In this document: in pieces, positions 34,401 to 39,930 of the stretch
Layout of the letters: every line of letters starts with the position of its first letter
How positions within the stretch are numbered: the stretch's first letter is position 1
Assembly: GCA_033964015.1 (NCBI GenBank)
Contig: CM066924.1
Coordinates: 1,922,001-1,986,000, forward strand
Direction of reading: 5' to 3'
Length of the DNA stretch: 64,000 bases
DNA from: Scolanthus callimorphus
Taxonomy: Eukaryota > Cnidaria > Anthozoa > Actiniaria > Edwardsiidae
Program-made: the position numbers and the translations under genes
Notes under the pieces: generated by a model
Databases searched by the model: none
Told to the model about the DNA's origin: nothing
What the model saw: only the letters and a program-made list of their open reading frames with translations

Positions 34401-37400
34401 CCCCCCCCCCCCCCCCTATTTCACCTAGTAGAAGACAATTTACAGATAGGGGGATCGCATTTTTCTTTCGTTGTGCGCGGAGCGCGCCCGAATATTGATA
34501 AACGCATTTCATCAAGCCTCAGGCAATGTGTAGATGAACATTCCGTTTTTTATGTATAGTAAACAAATCCTCTAGGTTAATTTTTTATTCATGCGCGCAA
34601 TTGCGCGCCGAAATGACAAAATTGTTATTATTCATTTGCGTGAAGCGCGGCCCAAATGACGAATTTCTATGCCTGTAACGTCGAACTCACGCTTACTGTT
34701 CTTTCAAACATAGTGACTGCCCGCCAGGCCTATTACTGCCGGGCATTTCTGGTAGAGTTTGTTTTTCCTCGCCAAGATACACTTGTTCTTGTGAACGGTG
34801 CGAAGGAAGTGCCTTCGTTGCGCGAGTTGCCAAAGACTATATTAAATGATATTGTTTATCCGAAATTTTTATTATATATTGAGTGAAGTGAAGTAGAAAA
34901 ATGCAAGTGATAGAGAAGTTGCTGGAATAACTACTTAGAAAATTTCTTGTGATCCCCCCTTTCAGGGCTTCAGGTTTTGAGAGATCTCCCCTTTCGCTTT
35001 CCCCAAAATGAAGTGACCCCCCAAAAAATCCTCTGCCCCCTCCCCCCCCTCCCCCAGGCAAAAAGTAATGACCGTCCCTAAACTATTCATTCGGCGTTTA
35101 TATGTATTCATGCCAGACCAAAGCATGGTGCTATTAAAACTGTCTTGTTTGTCATTGCCTGAGGGATAACCGATTGTCGCGGCAAACGCCCCTTTTTTAT
35201 ATGCAGTCTTTTTCTGAAAATGACACAATTTAGCTTTGTCCTATATCACCATGACATCATGGTTTGTTTACATGAAGATGGTATCTGAAATTTCTCTGGC
35301 AAATTAAGGCATGGGTCAGTGTGGCCACGCCTTATTAAACGTTCAATTGGTCCTTAATTAATTGCCTACGATTGCTATATGACATCATAGATAACATTAA
35401 TCCTGATATTTTGATTCTCTTCAGTTCCCATGGAAACCAATTCCTAACCTCTGACCAAGAAATTCATAAATTTTGTTTCAAAGCCTTTTGGGAATAGGAA
35501 AATGCACCGCCATCAGTAATCAAACTAGTGCAAACAGAAGGGATGACCTTGAGTATTCTCAATCCAACTGGATGTCGCTACGATCATTTCTAATAAAAAA
35601 GTATCGATTAAAAGGTATCAAGTTTGAAAATGGACTTATTATAAAAAAAATTATATCTTAAAACTTATTATAACTAGTTGGATCAGGCATGCTTTCCACG
35701 AACTTTATCACTTTATCTTGCTATACCCCCTAAAACTTCTTCTGGGGGGGGGGGGGGGGGGTCTTGCGACTAAGAAATGGAGTGGCCCTTCACATGAATA
35801 AAAGTCTGAAGTCTTGCCAATTCAACTTTCCTTACTCGGCTAATATAAGTGATCTAAGTGATTTTGGGACGATAGCTGTATTTACGAAATTATTCCCATC
35901 CGTGACAGTCAGTCCCTTTAACATCTTGTAAACACAGAGATTGATTGTTGGCATCATAACTCTTGCTCATCAAGATAGAACGCCATGTTGGCCGTTTCCG
36001 CGAACATTCATGCAACAGACAATCTCCGACACATTCTCGTACCCAGAGCTCCCCGGCTCATCTCCTCGCAGGGGATTCTCTAGGGACATCCATTTGAGGA
36101 CCTTTGCTGATTGGCTGGTTTTGAACGTTGGTGCATGCGCAGAAAGATCTTTCTCTCAACGGCTCTCTATCAAGTCTCGCGCATGCGTCAGTGGCTGTCA
36201 CCAGAGCCTCCACCGCGAGAAGACGAGCCGGGCAGCTCTGGGTGAGAGAATGTCTCCGACAGCGGTATTTGGATCATGTGCACTAACAACAGACCCCAAG
36301 TTCTTGGTCAGATCTAGCGCATGCGCATGCAAAGGTTTCTGGACTCCTTTTCGGCGACCAACAGGCAACCGCGGAGCCGCGAAAGAGAGTTCAGGAACTG
36401 GACTGCAGTATTTGATGATGAACAGACTCGACAGAGCACTGTATCTCGGATTTCTCTTACCGAAGGCTCGAGTTATTGCGAGTCAACTGCAAATTTTATT
36501 TCATTTATAATTTCTAATTATATCTTATTTCTTTTATAGCGGAAATTTTTCTTTTATAGCCAAATTTACTTCGTCTTCTGATTCGTCAGTTTTCTCGCTC
36601 CTGATTGGTTAACGATAATAACTTGTAACACAGAGATTGTATTAAAATCTGCTAAACTAGGACACAAGTAGCGCGCAACATTTGTGTCCTGCATGTTTCC
36701 CCGAGTGGCTAAACTAGGATACATGGAGCGCGCAACATTTGTGTCCTGCATGTTTTCCCGAGTGGCTAAACTAGGACACAAGTAGCGCGCAACATTTGTG
36801 TCCTGCATGTTTCCCCGAGTGGCTAAATTAATTGGGAAACATGAAGGTAACATTTCAGTGGCGGATCCAGGATTTATACTAAGGGGGGTTCCGCTTCTTC
36901 TTGACTTCTTCGAAGACTGATACGAACAATGGACCGTATTTTAATCGTATTTGCCCGTCCACACGTATACGTGAAAGCGATTCCAATATGCAAGGCTTTA
37001 CCTATCGGGCATGCGCGGTATGCCGAGCGCATGCGCTCTTCGAAAAGCAAGTGCACTGGACCCTAACTTTGACGTCATCGTATTTGAAAACCTCCGTTTT
37101 CGACCGTCCACACGAATACGATAAATCTCCGTTTTTAAAAATCTACAGTCTGGAGAGCGTTTCCGAAAACCTCAGTTTCTGTGCCCGAAAATGCCGTATA
37201 CGTGTGGACGGGAGGTACAAAATGGAGAAAAAATCTCCTTTTTCGAAAATATCCGGATACGTGAAGGGGTCTTCAATTTCAATTTATTTTTCTTTTAACA
37301 GGAACAATAATACATAACACGTTTAAATAAAATAAGAAAAGAAGATGGCGAGAGCGCCTCAAGAAACTCCACCAGGCTTGTGCGAGGAAGCGCCCTCACT

Positions 37401-39802
37401 TGAAAGGAGAATAACTTGAATAAGTCAGATAAGTCTCAGTCACCACAGTAGATATTAGAGGCAAAACAACACATTTGCAGTTGTGATGTTTCGCAGGAAG
37501 GTGAAAATGAACGAGAGAGATTTTGAACGCAATTAAATGTAAACACATCTACCTTGCTTGCACAGACTTATGCAAAAATATTTATTATCCAAAGGCAAAG
37601 CACGCATACTGCCACAAGTGCGTTCCTCGAGGAAACGCATTCTAATCGTGTAGCGTTAAGTGATTTTGCCTCGTTTGCATGCTTTTACTAGACAAAGCGG
37701 TCAATACAAGTTTTGCTAACCGGTTTGCCGTGACTTGTCAGAGTAAAGCTGAAAACAGCGCATCCCTCAAATATGACAGGGAACACTAATCCATTATTGT
37801 TTAAAGTTATTTTATAATGCATTCTTTTTCACTATTAATGCATTCTTGTAATACACTACGCAGGCTACATTACAGAGTTTCTCATACACAATATTGATAA
37901 TTTCCCTCTAATGCACTTTATTCAGAAATATTGTTTCTGAACTATGATCTCGAGTCGATGTTACTCTTCGCTTACGTTACAATACGCAGTTTGCTCGCAT
38001 TTGATTTTTTTTGGGGGTCTTTTGTTTAGAAGTAACCGCCCGGGAGGAGGGGGACTCCAATATTTTTGGGGTGGGGGTGCTCTTCGGGAACTTTCGATTT
38101 TACCCCTAAAAGGTACCTAAAATGGCGTCGCTTAGTTGATTTTGACCCCTAAAAGGTACCAACAAGACGCATTTTCCGTCGTAATTTTCTCTCGTATTTT
38201 TTACGAGGGAAAGTACGTCTGAAATTCAGGCTACCAACAAGTGTGATTTGCTTGATTTGCTAGAACGGACCTCTAACAGGTACCTATCTAGAAAAAATTG
38301 CAAGTTTTCGAATTTTACCCCCTAAAAGGTACCAGAGGCCTGATTTTAAACGTACGACGAGCACCCCCGCCCCAAAAATATGGGAGTCCCCCCCGGGAGT
38401 AACCGATGAGTAAGTGCAAAACAAAACATAAGAAAACTCTACAAAAATGAAGTGCTAGGTCCCGCGTAAATCGCTGTCATAATACAGAGATTGATAGGCC
38501 CGTAGCCAGAAAAAATTACCGAGGCAGAGTGAGCCAGATTTCCTGAAACAAATTGTTATACAATTTTTCTTCCAATTATAATGGAATTATGAAGCAGGAA
38601 GCTAAACTGCTAGTTTATCATTAACATTTTTTCTTACCGAGGTGAGTGCCTCGCTCACCTCATGCTGGCTACGGGCCTGATTTAAGCGCACCTAAAAGCA
38701 GAGCTGCCTTAGTAGTTAGTTTTGCGAGGTATGAATCACAACTCAAGTAAAAGAGAAAAACTGTTAATGTCCAAGCCAGGGTTTGATCCTAGGCAACCTA
38801 CCCGACCTCCCTCGATAGAGATAACTGTTGTTGAAAAGTATGGTGCTCTGCACAGCTGTGCTAATATTTCTAACGAGTGTCAAAATGCTGTAGTTTAAGC
38901 CATAGTTTAAAATGCTATTCATGGGAAATGATTGCGCTGCGTCGTAAAATTACGCTACGCTCATTTTAATGCTCAGAGCATGCACAATTTGATAAAATAA
39001 CATATTTCAAAAGGAAATTCAATCTATAAGCTATTCAATCTATATGATATATCTTATCTTAATCTGCGGCCAGACAAGACCATTTTCCGCGGACACCTCT
39101 CAGAACTGTACCTACACCATAAATGTTTCTCCCACTCAGTACGTGGCTCTGGTTATGTGATATAAAATGTATCTTATAATTTAGAAAATAATGTTCAATA
39201 AACTCCTCTTGTCGTTGATTCTTCAGAATAATAACCAGATTAAACATTAAATACTGAAAGATGACAATAAACCTTCTCGTGCCAAATTTTCGGCTTTATT
39301 TAAAAGCCTTCATCATCATTCTCGCTTGTTGTCTACACCAATGTTTATAAAACTTCCAGACCAAATTTGTACCATGTTTTTATTTCGGTCTGTTTGTAAA
39401 ACATTAGAATAATGCGTATGACTTGCATGTCGAGGGCAAAGGCGCGCCTACATCAAACCTATCGATTTTACCAAATGAGCTGTAACTATTTCGAAGCTGT
39501 GTCTTCTTGAACTTAACTTAAGTGCTCTCATTTTAATTTTAATGCTTTGATAAGATCTAGTTTCAGCGTCGGACAAAGATTGCAATTTGGCAAGGGTTTT
39601 GCATGTAAGTTATGAAAGGGAGTTAATTTGTTTTACCTGACATAGTAGATGCAGCTACAAAAGAACCAAGATTCCTTCCAGCCAGCATAGAGTCGACTTC
39701 AGTGTTCTGTTTGTATTTCCGTCCCGCCCAAATACCAATAGCAAGAATAACGACATAACAAACAGCGATCCCAACCAGACCGATGATGTTAGTGTCCGCC
39801 AT
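12414..39802 (-). CDS. SLC5A7: SLC5A7-like choline transporter (gene 3), near-complete
   Basis: Second choline-transporter-like gene, about 27 kb. Exons from 5' to 3': 34212-34047 (or the duplicate 39802-39637), 32700-32588, 31059-30759, 29970-29845, 27160-27007, 26011-25806, 25028-24651, 12611-12414. Together they encode a full SLC5 fold: N-terminal MADSTIIGLVGIAVCYVVIL and AGRK; ATWVGG; VLDLFQQAYG; LIGGLISVAYTDVIQMIF; WLCVPFVLTH; QEYWQRALAC; GLGAVAAAVMSSTDSVFLSA; FPQFIALMWAERIVNTYGG; last exon MLFKRQIL with a GSRDK tail. All junctions are GT-AG, and phases agree except where single bases appear missing in exons 2 and 3. Family role: sodium-coupled choline uptake at the plasma membrane. The last intron (12612-24650) holds a 9.4-kb transposon. 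It is either a live gene with assembly errors or a recent pseudogene. Confidence 0.82.
12730..13660. other. intronic sequence of gene 3 with repeat fragments
   Basis: 12735-12880 repeats the element at 3485-3650 in the same orientation. There is a G-rich run near 12925-12945, and two copies of TTTTTTATCGCGAA---AACC near 12970 and 13020. No exon recognised. Confidence 0.45.
13664..13907. mobile_element. mariner-like MITE, copy 2
   Basis: The 240-bp element (13666-13905) has TIRs GAACGGATTTCAGATGACCG and the complement of GGTCATCTGAAATCTGCTC, flanked by TA (13664-13665, 13906-13907). The interior matches copy 1 (TTGGCTAGTGATTACACAATTG against TTGGCTAGTGATTGCTCAATTG, as shorter matching blocks). 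A very diverged third relative may occur at 46455-46570. Confidence 0.72.
14865..15060 (-). repeat. palindromic minisatellite A, left copy
   Basis: Repeats of GGCTAGGAAATTCTTAGCCA preceded or followed by GAACCTCT, about four units. The last units are inverted relative to the first, so the array as a whole can fold on itself. Same unit as 23262-23602. Confidence 0.75.
15440..15780 (+). repeat. 77-bp tandem repeat B, left copy
   Basis: About 4.5 units with a period of 76-77 bp. Each contains CATCGTCGGACAAATCTAAT, GATTTTGCCAGACCCCGAAA and GGTGGAAATTTCCA. A (GA)n microsatellite follows at 15786-15825. The unit recurs in reverse orientation at 22497-22735. Confidence 0.8.
15786..15825 (+). repeat. 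(GA)n microsatellite
   Basis: About 20 GA dinucleotides in a row, ending GAAAGTGATGG. Confidence 0.95.
16435..16500. repeat. palindrome of about 66 bp
   Basis: AACAATTATTCCTCGAGCCCG on the left pairs with the right arm CGAGAGGAATAATTGTT, around the loop GGGCTATTGACTCAGAGGCC. It abuts the MITE at 16502. A related fragment (CTCGAGGCCGAATGTGCTATG) occurs at 44568-44590. Confidence 0.65.
16502..16664. mobile_element. 163-bp MITE with TTAGTCAAATCACACTAGT ends
   Basis: Perfect 19-bp inverted repeats TTAGTCAAATCACACTAGT. The outermost TTA/TAA could itself be a Harbinger-type target duplication (inference). Confidence 0.7.
16729..16953 (+). CDS. orphan ORF fragment, unknown function
   Basis: A 74-codon open frame whose second half (SFDFGLNNKTYSEISIDHVD and DPLTNEWVPPDFFREKLELI) has a protein-like composition. 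It follows possible splice acceptors (TTGTGCAG near 16720 and 16734). I do not recognise the family. It could be an exon remnant of the transposon that encloses it, or chance. Frequent K/E/D and W/F spacing is the only support. Confidence 0.25.
   Translation: MQDIYFQNHPLPLPPQKSNGLPLKQISFDFGLNNKTYSEISIDHVDVCLAEIDPLTNEWVPPDFFREKLELITE
17140..17275 (+). repeat. direct repeat, first copy
   Basis: About 125 bp shared with 17845-17992: CCGCAGGGCATAAGATCAAA, AGAGCCGTGGTCCTGCCTCG, CCATGTTTGACAACAAGCAG and GGAACCGGGTTTTGC. The second copy carries about 25 extra bases in the middle. Confidence 0.75.
17289..17466. repeat. inverted repeat, arms of about 60 bp
   Basis: TTGCTCGGGGAATGTCCGTA and AGAGGTAAAAGTATTAC on the left face GACTTTTACCTCT and AACGGACGTTCCCCGAGCAA on the right, with a loop of about 55 bp containing GCGCGCG on both sides. 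Probably a small foldback element. Confidence 0.75.
17845..17992 (+). repeat. direct repeat, second copy
   Basis: Second copy of the sequence at 17140-17275, about 700 bp downstream in the same orientation. Confidence 0.75.
18025..18465. repeat. long inverted repeat, arms of about 150-200 bp
   Basis: The left arm includes GAGAAACGCTCTCTCCCGGT, TTTCCCTGTTTTGAATGCGA, TCCGACATTTCCGCTTTGAC and ATATGGCATCGAAG; the right arm is the reverse complement of each, with about 60 bp inserted near 18290-18345. The centre at 18180-18245 is the loop. It would form a very stable hairpin RNA if transcribed. Confidence 0.8.
19365..19620 (+). repeat. tandem GGTGGTACCACC-type repeat
   Basis: Four or five diverged units of about 60 bp: CTTGATCCGCAAGA, CTGGTGGTAGATACCGGGTG, TACCACC. 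It forms the right subterminal array of the nested 3.8-kb element. Confidence 0.65.
20607..21309. mobile_element. MITE with inverted ends of about 135 bp
   Basis: The left arm (20607-20745) starts CAACCTGCAACAATTGCAAC and includes AACACCCTCTAGAATCA and TTCGGACCATGCGAAAG. The right arm (21170-21309) is its reverse complement at roughly 85-90 per cent by eye. The 420-bp centre is AT-rich. Weak similarity of the flanks (GTCCAGT on both sides) suggests the ends may extend further. No clear TSD. Confidence 0.72.
22013..22140. repeat. near-perfect palindrome, arms of about 62 bp
   Basis: The arms meet at TACCTAGACTAGGTA with almost no loop. The central 25 bases on each side (ACATACTAATATGTACCTAG and its complement) are perfect, and the outer arms AACATTTCCAGTCAGTCA and TGACTGACTGGAAATGTTA differ slightly. 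The outer edges read GAAATCG / CGATTTC. Confidence 0.85.
22497..22735 (-). repeat. 77-bp tandem repeat B, right copy (inverted)
   Basis: Three units of ATTAGATTTGTCCGACGATG, GGTGGAAATTTCCACCTTAC and TTTCGGGGTCTGGCAAAATG, the reverse complement of the array at 15440-15780. Confidence 0.82.
23262..23602 (+). repeat. 38-bp palindromic minisatellite A, right copy
   Basis: Nine tandem 38-bp units, each with AGGTTCAAATGGCTAAGAAT followed by TTCCTAGCCATTTGTTCG. Within each unit AAATGGCTA and TAGCCATTT form a hairpin. Units are nearly identical except near the right edge. This is not CRISPR: the repeats abut without unique spacers. Confidence 0.9.
24651..25028 (-). CDS. SLC5A7: penultimate exon of transporter gene 3
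   Basis: A 378-bp exon from TTCTCAG|GCATCCGAAG to ATGAAG|GTGAGA, homologous to 2080-2454 (375 bp) of gene 1. It encodes the C-terminal membrane segments (ILWAGDLIYIIAFPQFIALM, NTYGGVMGYLMGLLIRLLVG) and the MFPIKTFVMMCSLVTILL helix. Confidence 0.9.
25806..26011 (-). CDS. SLC5A7: transporter gene 3 exon with the MSSTDS signature
   Basis: A 206-bp exon, exactly the length of its gene 1 homologue at 554-759, entering after CAACAG and leaving at CTAAG|GTCGGT. It encodes DWTLTPLNTTDID and GLGAVAAAVMSSTDSVFLSA, the conserved substrate/sodium-site region of SLC5 transporters. Confidence 0.92.
26012..27006 (-). other. intron of gene 3, nothing recognised
   Basis: Single-copy-looking AT-rich sequence. 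A B-box-like GGGATCGATTCCCGG occurs at 26469-26483 without a matching A-box or cloverleaf, so I do not call a tRNA or SINE. Confidence 0.4.
27007..27160 (-). CDS. SLC5A7: transporter gene 3 exon (QEYWQRALA)
   Basis: A 154-bp exon between TCCATAG|ATGCTT and CTACAG|GTGAAT. It encodes MLGVLSVQEYWQRALACRTT and a hydrophobic helix ending ILIAAAAAST. It corresponds to the GIPWQ-YFQRVLS region of vertebrate choline transporters, though the usual GIPWQ is replaced by LSVQE here. Confidence 0.87.
27345..27372 (+). repeat. poly-G tract
   Basis: About 28 consecutive G. Similar runs occur at 29251-29270 (C), 34388-34406 (C), 35743-35761 (G) and 59416-59429 (G). Run lengths in an assembly are unreliable. 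Confidence 0.85.
27857..28647. mobile_element. hAT-like MITE nested in a Harbinger-like MITE
   Basis: The element at 27865-28639 (775 bp) has 22-bp TIRs TAGGCACAGACAGATTCTGC-TC. The flanks are CTTTTGGT (27857-27864) and CTTTTGGC (28640-28647), 7 of 8 identical. Both ends continue into runs of GTTGCTCAAAA in opposite orientations, a tandem subterminal motif. It lies in the intron between transporter exons 29845-29970 and 27007-27160 and interrupts the left half of the element ending at 29301. Confidence 0.8.
28650..29301. mobile_element. Harbinger-like MITE, copy B (interrupted)
   Basis: Sequence from ATTAACGTGATCCCCTCAGA to GCGATAAATAATGACCGGTC parallels the element at 34257-35078 throughout (TTTTCTCTCGTTGCGCGC, TTTGCGCGCCACAAG, CCGCCAGGCCTAT, AATGAAGTGATCCC). 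The right TIR is clear. The left end probably lies near 27840 (GGTCATTG), beyond the nested element, but is too diverged to fix. Confidence 0.65.
29660..29805. mobile_element. small MITE beside a transporter exon
   Basis: The inverted pair TTTGCCCTGTTTCGCG / GCGCGAAACAGGGCAA and the outer blocks GCCAATCAAACCATCC / GATTGACCCAGAAGGC resemble the element at 8164-8328. The right edge lies only about 40 bp from the donor of exon 29845-29970. Confidence 0.5.
29845..29970 (-). CDS. SLC5A7: transporter gene 3 exon (WLCVPFVLTH)
   Basis: A 126-bp phase-0 exon after TTTTTCTAG, leaving at CAATTT|GTACAT (a non-consensus but GT donor). It encodes WLCVPFVLTHDAVGNIVENN, SRWLGSITTE and CGNWTDLTLQF. Vertebrate SLC5A7 has a matching W-CVPFAL-HPAV block, so the frame is secure. 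The donor is the weakest junction of the gene. Confidence 0.8.
30215..30449. mobile_element. Harbinger-like MITE, GGCC-GTTTCAAACGTCGATC family
   Basis: Ends GGCCCGTTTCAAACGTCGAT and the complement of ATCGACGTTTGAAACGGGCC. TTA follows on the right (30450-30452) and lies just before the left end (30212-30214). Same family as 46650-46863. Intronic in gene 3. Confidence 0.72.
30605..30745 (+). repeat. CATGGGAA-type MITE, copy B
   Basis: Matches copy A at 7388 (TTTCCCAAGGCA, GGGAAGTGTTCGGAATT, GATAGCCATGGGAAATC, TACCATGGGAA). It ends within about 15 bp of the splice donor of transporter exon 30759-31059, so it forms the start of that intron. Confidence 0.65.
30759..31059 (-). CDS. SLC5A7: transporter gene 3 exon with a 1-nt frameshift
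   Basis: The exon runs from TTCAAG|CAACTT to GGTCTG|GTAAGC. The 5' part reads TLFVKKIRDKGCMTVLDLFQ-QAYGPRF; the 3' part, one frame over, reads LLLIPQFILDTVWIASVLGP followed by LIGGLISVAYTDVIQMIF. Vertebrate SLC5A7 has these blocks contiguous with RMGGLLFIP between them, so one base is missing near 30975-30979 in GAAGTCTACTACTG. Reading straight through gives a TGA. This is an assembly error or a real disabling deletion. Confidence 0.82.
31086..31411 (+). repeat. tandem duplication of about 168 bp
   Basis: Two adjacent copies (31086-31250 and 31255-31411) of a block including AGAGTAGACGAGCTCGTGCT, CATCATGGCAAGAGCTTATT and GGCAAGCAGGGAATAACAAG differ at only a few positions, so the duplication is recent. 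It lies in an intron of gene 3. Confidence 0.85.
31931..32405 (+). repeat. 21-bp minisatellite, about 22 copies
   Basis: Tandem units of GCCGTATTACACGGTTGAAA-A. The core CCGT-ATTAC-ACGG is a hyphenated palindrome. Because 21 is a multiple of 3, all frames are open on both strands, producing spurious repetitive ORFs. A region near 32115-32180 contains shortened and variant units. It lies in the intron between transporter exons 2 and 3. Confidence 0.93.
32588..32700 (-). CDS. SLC5A7: transporter gene 3 exon 2 with a 1-nt frameshift
   Basis: A 113-bp exon from TTACTAG|CCACTTGG to GTACTAG|GTAAAT. Reading from the phase set by exon 1 gives ATWVGGAHLFGMSEVVYAPD and GLAWASFGWA, as in the family, then runs to a stop. 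The next frame gives VVITLVL, which the following exon requires. One base is therefore missing near 32606-32612 (GGATGGGCGTGG). Length 113 instead of the 114 needed confirms it. Confidence 0.8.
32691..33045 (-). repeat. 44-bp minisatellite copied from a splice acceptor
   Basis: Eight copies, period 44-45 bp, of the unit CCCAAGTGGCTAGTAAAAAT followed by ATACAAGGCCTTAGTTCACA. On the minus strand each unit is the 3' end of the intron plus the first bases of exon 2 (TTTTTACTAG|CCACTTGGG). Four units keep ACTAG and four have ACTGG. Only the unit at 32691-32734 is joined to the real exon. Confidence 0.9.
33690..33880 (+). repeat. segmental duplication, proximal copy
   Basis: ATGTTTATAAAACGTTCAGA, ACCATGTTTTTATTTCGGTC and GACTTGCATGTCGAGGGCAA-type blocks match 39335-39480 in the same orientation. 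This is the intronic side of the duplicated first-exon segment. Confidence 0.75.
34047..34212 (-). CDS. SLC5A7: first coding exon of transporter gene 3, proximal copy
   Basis: A 166-bp exon: ATG at 34212, donor ATGTCAG|GTAAAA. It encodes MADSTIIGLVGIAVCYVVIL, AIGIWAGRKYKQNTEVDSML and AGRKLGSFIAASTMS, the first transmembrane helix and the substrate-gate region of SLC5. It splices in phase to 32700. Confidence 0.88.
34254..35081. mobile_element. Harbinger-like MITE, copy A, with empty site known
   Basis: The element at 34257-35078 (822 bp) has imperfect TIRs starting GGGAACGGTCATTATTTA and, on the complement, GGGACGGTCATTACTTTT, both continuing to CCTGGGGGAGG and AGAGGATTTT. TAA is duplicated (34254-34256, 35079-35081). 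The paralogous copy of this region (39838-39850, CCGATCTAAACTG) has a single TAA and no insert, so both the boundaries and the 3-bp TSD are directly shown. It lies just upstream of the proximal first exon. Confidence 0.92.
35082..35935. other. 5' flank of the proximal first exon, non-coding
   Basis: 35082-35160 matches 39845-39925 (CGGCGTTTATATGTAT, TATTAAAACTGTCT), i.e. the upstream part of the duplicated segment. The remainder is AT-rich with a poly-G run at 35743-35761. No coding exon recognised. Confidence 0.55.
36023..36261. mobile_element. Mutator-like MITE with 9-bp duplication
   Basis: The element at 36032-36252 (221 bp) has TIRs CATTCTCGTACCCAGAGCTC and the complement of GAGCTCTGGG-type sequence (GCAGCTCTGGGTGAGAGAATG). 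TCTCCGACA occurs on both sides (36023-36031 and 36253-36261), a perfect 9-bp TSD typical of Mutator-like elements. It contains GCGCATGCACC and TGATTGGCTGGTTTTGAACG blocks shared with 8790-8962. Confidence 0.88.
36653..36830 (+). repeat. 62-bp tandem repeat, three units
   Basis: Three units of CTAAACTAGGACACAAGTAG, CGCGCAACATTTGTGTCCTG, CATGTTTCCCCGAGTGG, period about 62 bp. Variants such as GATACATGGAGCGC mark the middle unit. Confidence 0.85.
36855..37275. mobile_element. CGTCCACACGTATACG-type element
   Basis: GCCCGTCCACACGTATACGT at 36952 faces ATACGTGTGGACGGGAGG near 37197-37215, with further GTCCACACGAATACG inside and ATATCCGGATACGTGAAGGG at the right. It is related to the MITE at 5404-5608. 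A CAGTGGCGGATCCAGGATTT terminus at 36857 looks like the end of a separate hAT-type element. Exact boundaries unresolved. Confidence 0.5.
37300..38030. other. no feature recognised
   Basis: No coding signal, no repeat relationship found within this window. Confidence 0.35.
38031..38405. mobile_element. hAT-like MITE with perfect 8-bp duplication
   Basis: The element at 38039-38397 (359 bp) has TIRs CCCGGGAGGAGGGGGACTCC and the complement of GGGAGTCCCCCCCGGG, both continuing through AATATTTTTGGGG and GGGGGTGCTC. AGTAACCG flanks both sides exactly (38031-38038, 38398-38405). The interior repeats CCCCTAAAAGGTACC. Fragments of the same family occur at 5936-6431, 41530-41705 and 43075-43120. Confidence 0.92.
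38493..38681. mobile_element. MITE with AGGCCCGTAGCCAG ends
   Basis: Left AGGCCCGTAGCCAGAAAAAA and right CTGGCTACGGGCCT are inverted. GAT borders both outer edges. Terminal sequence resembles the CAGGGGCGTAGCC family at 2480. Confidence 0.7.
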
Positions 39803-39930
39803 TACACCGTAATGGTACCGTTATTCGCACTATAACCGATCTAAACTGTTCCGATCCGGCGTTTATATGTATGCATGAAAAAGCACAGTGATATTAAAAC
39901 TGTCTCGTTTGTTATTGGCTGCGAGGTGAC
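39330..39930 (-). repeat. segmental duplication, distal copy with first exon
   Basis: This carries the same order as 33690-34253 plus 35082-35160: intronic block, first coding exon, upstream flank. It lacks the 822-bp MITE, so it represents the pre-insertion arrangement of the proximal copy. Confidence 0.85.
39637..39802 (-). CDS. SLC5A7: first coding exon of transporter gene 3, distal copy
   Basis: A 166-bp exon with intact ATG (39802) and donor (ATGTCAG|GTAAAA). It encodes MADTNIIGLVGIAVCYVVIL and then the same residues as the proximal copy except N for K and V for I near the end. It could act as an alternative first exon under its own promoter, or be a remnant. Transcript data are needed to tell. 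Confidence 0.8.

Noticed and set aside
35941..36510. 189-codon plus-strand ORF
   Set aside because: It runs across the whole Mutator-like MITE and its TSDs and has no recognisable protein features; chance opening in a GC-richer stretch.
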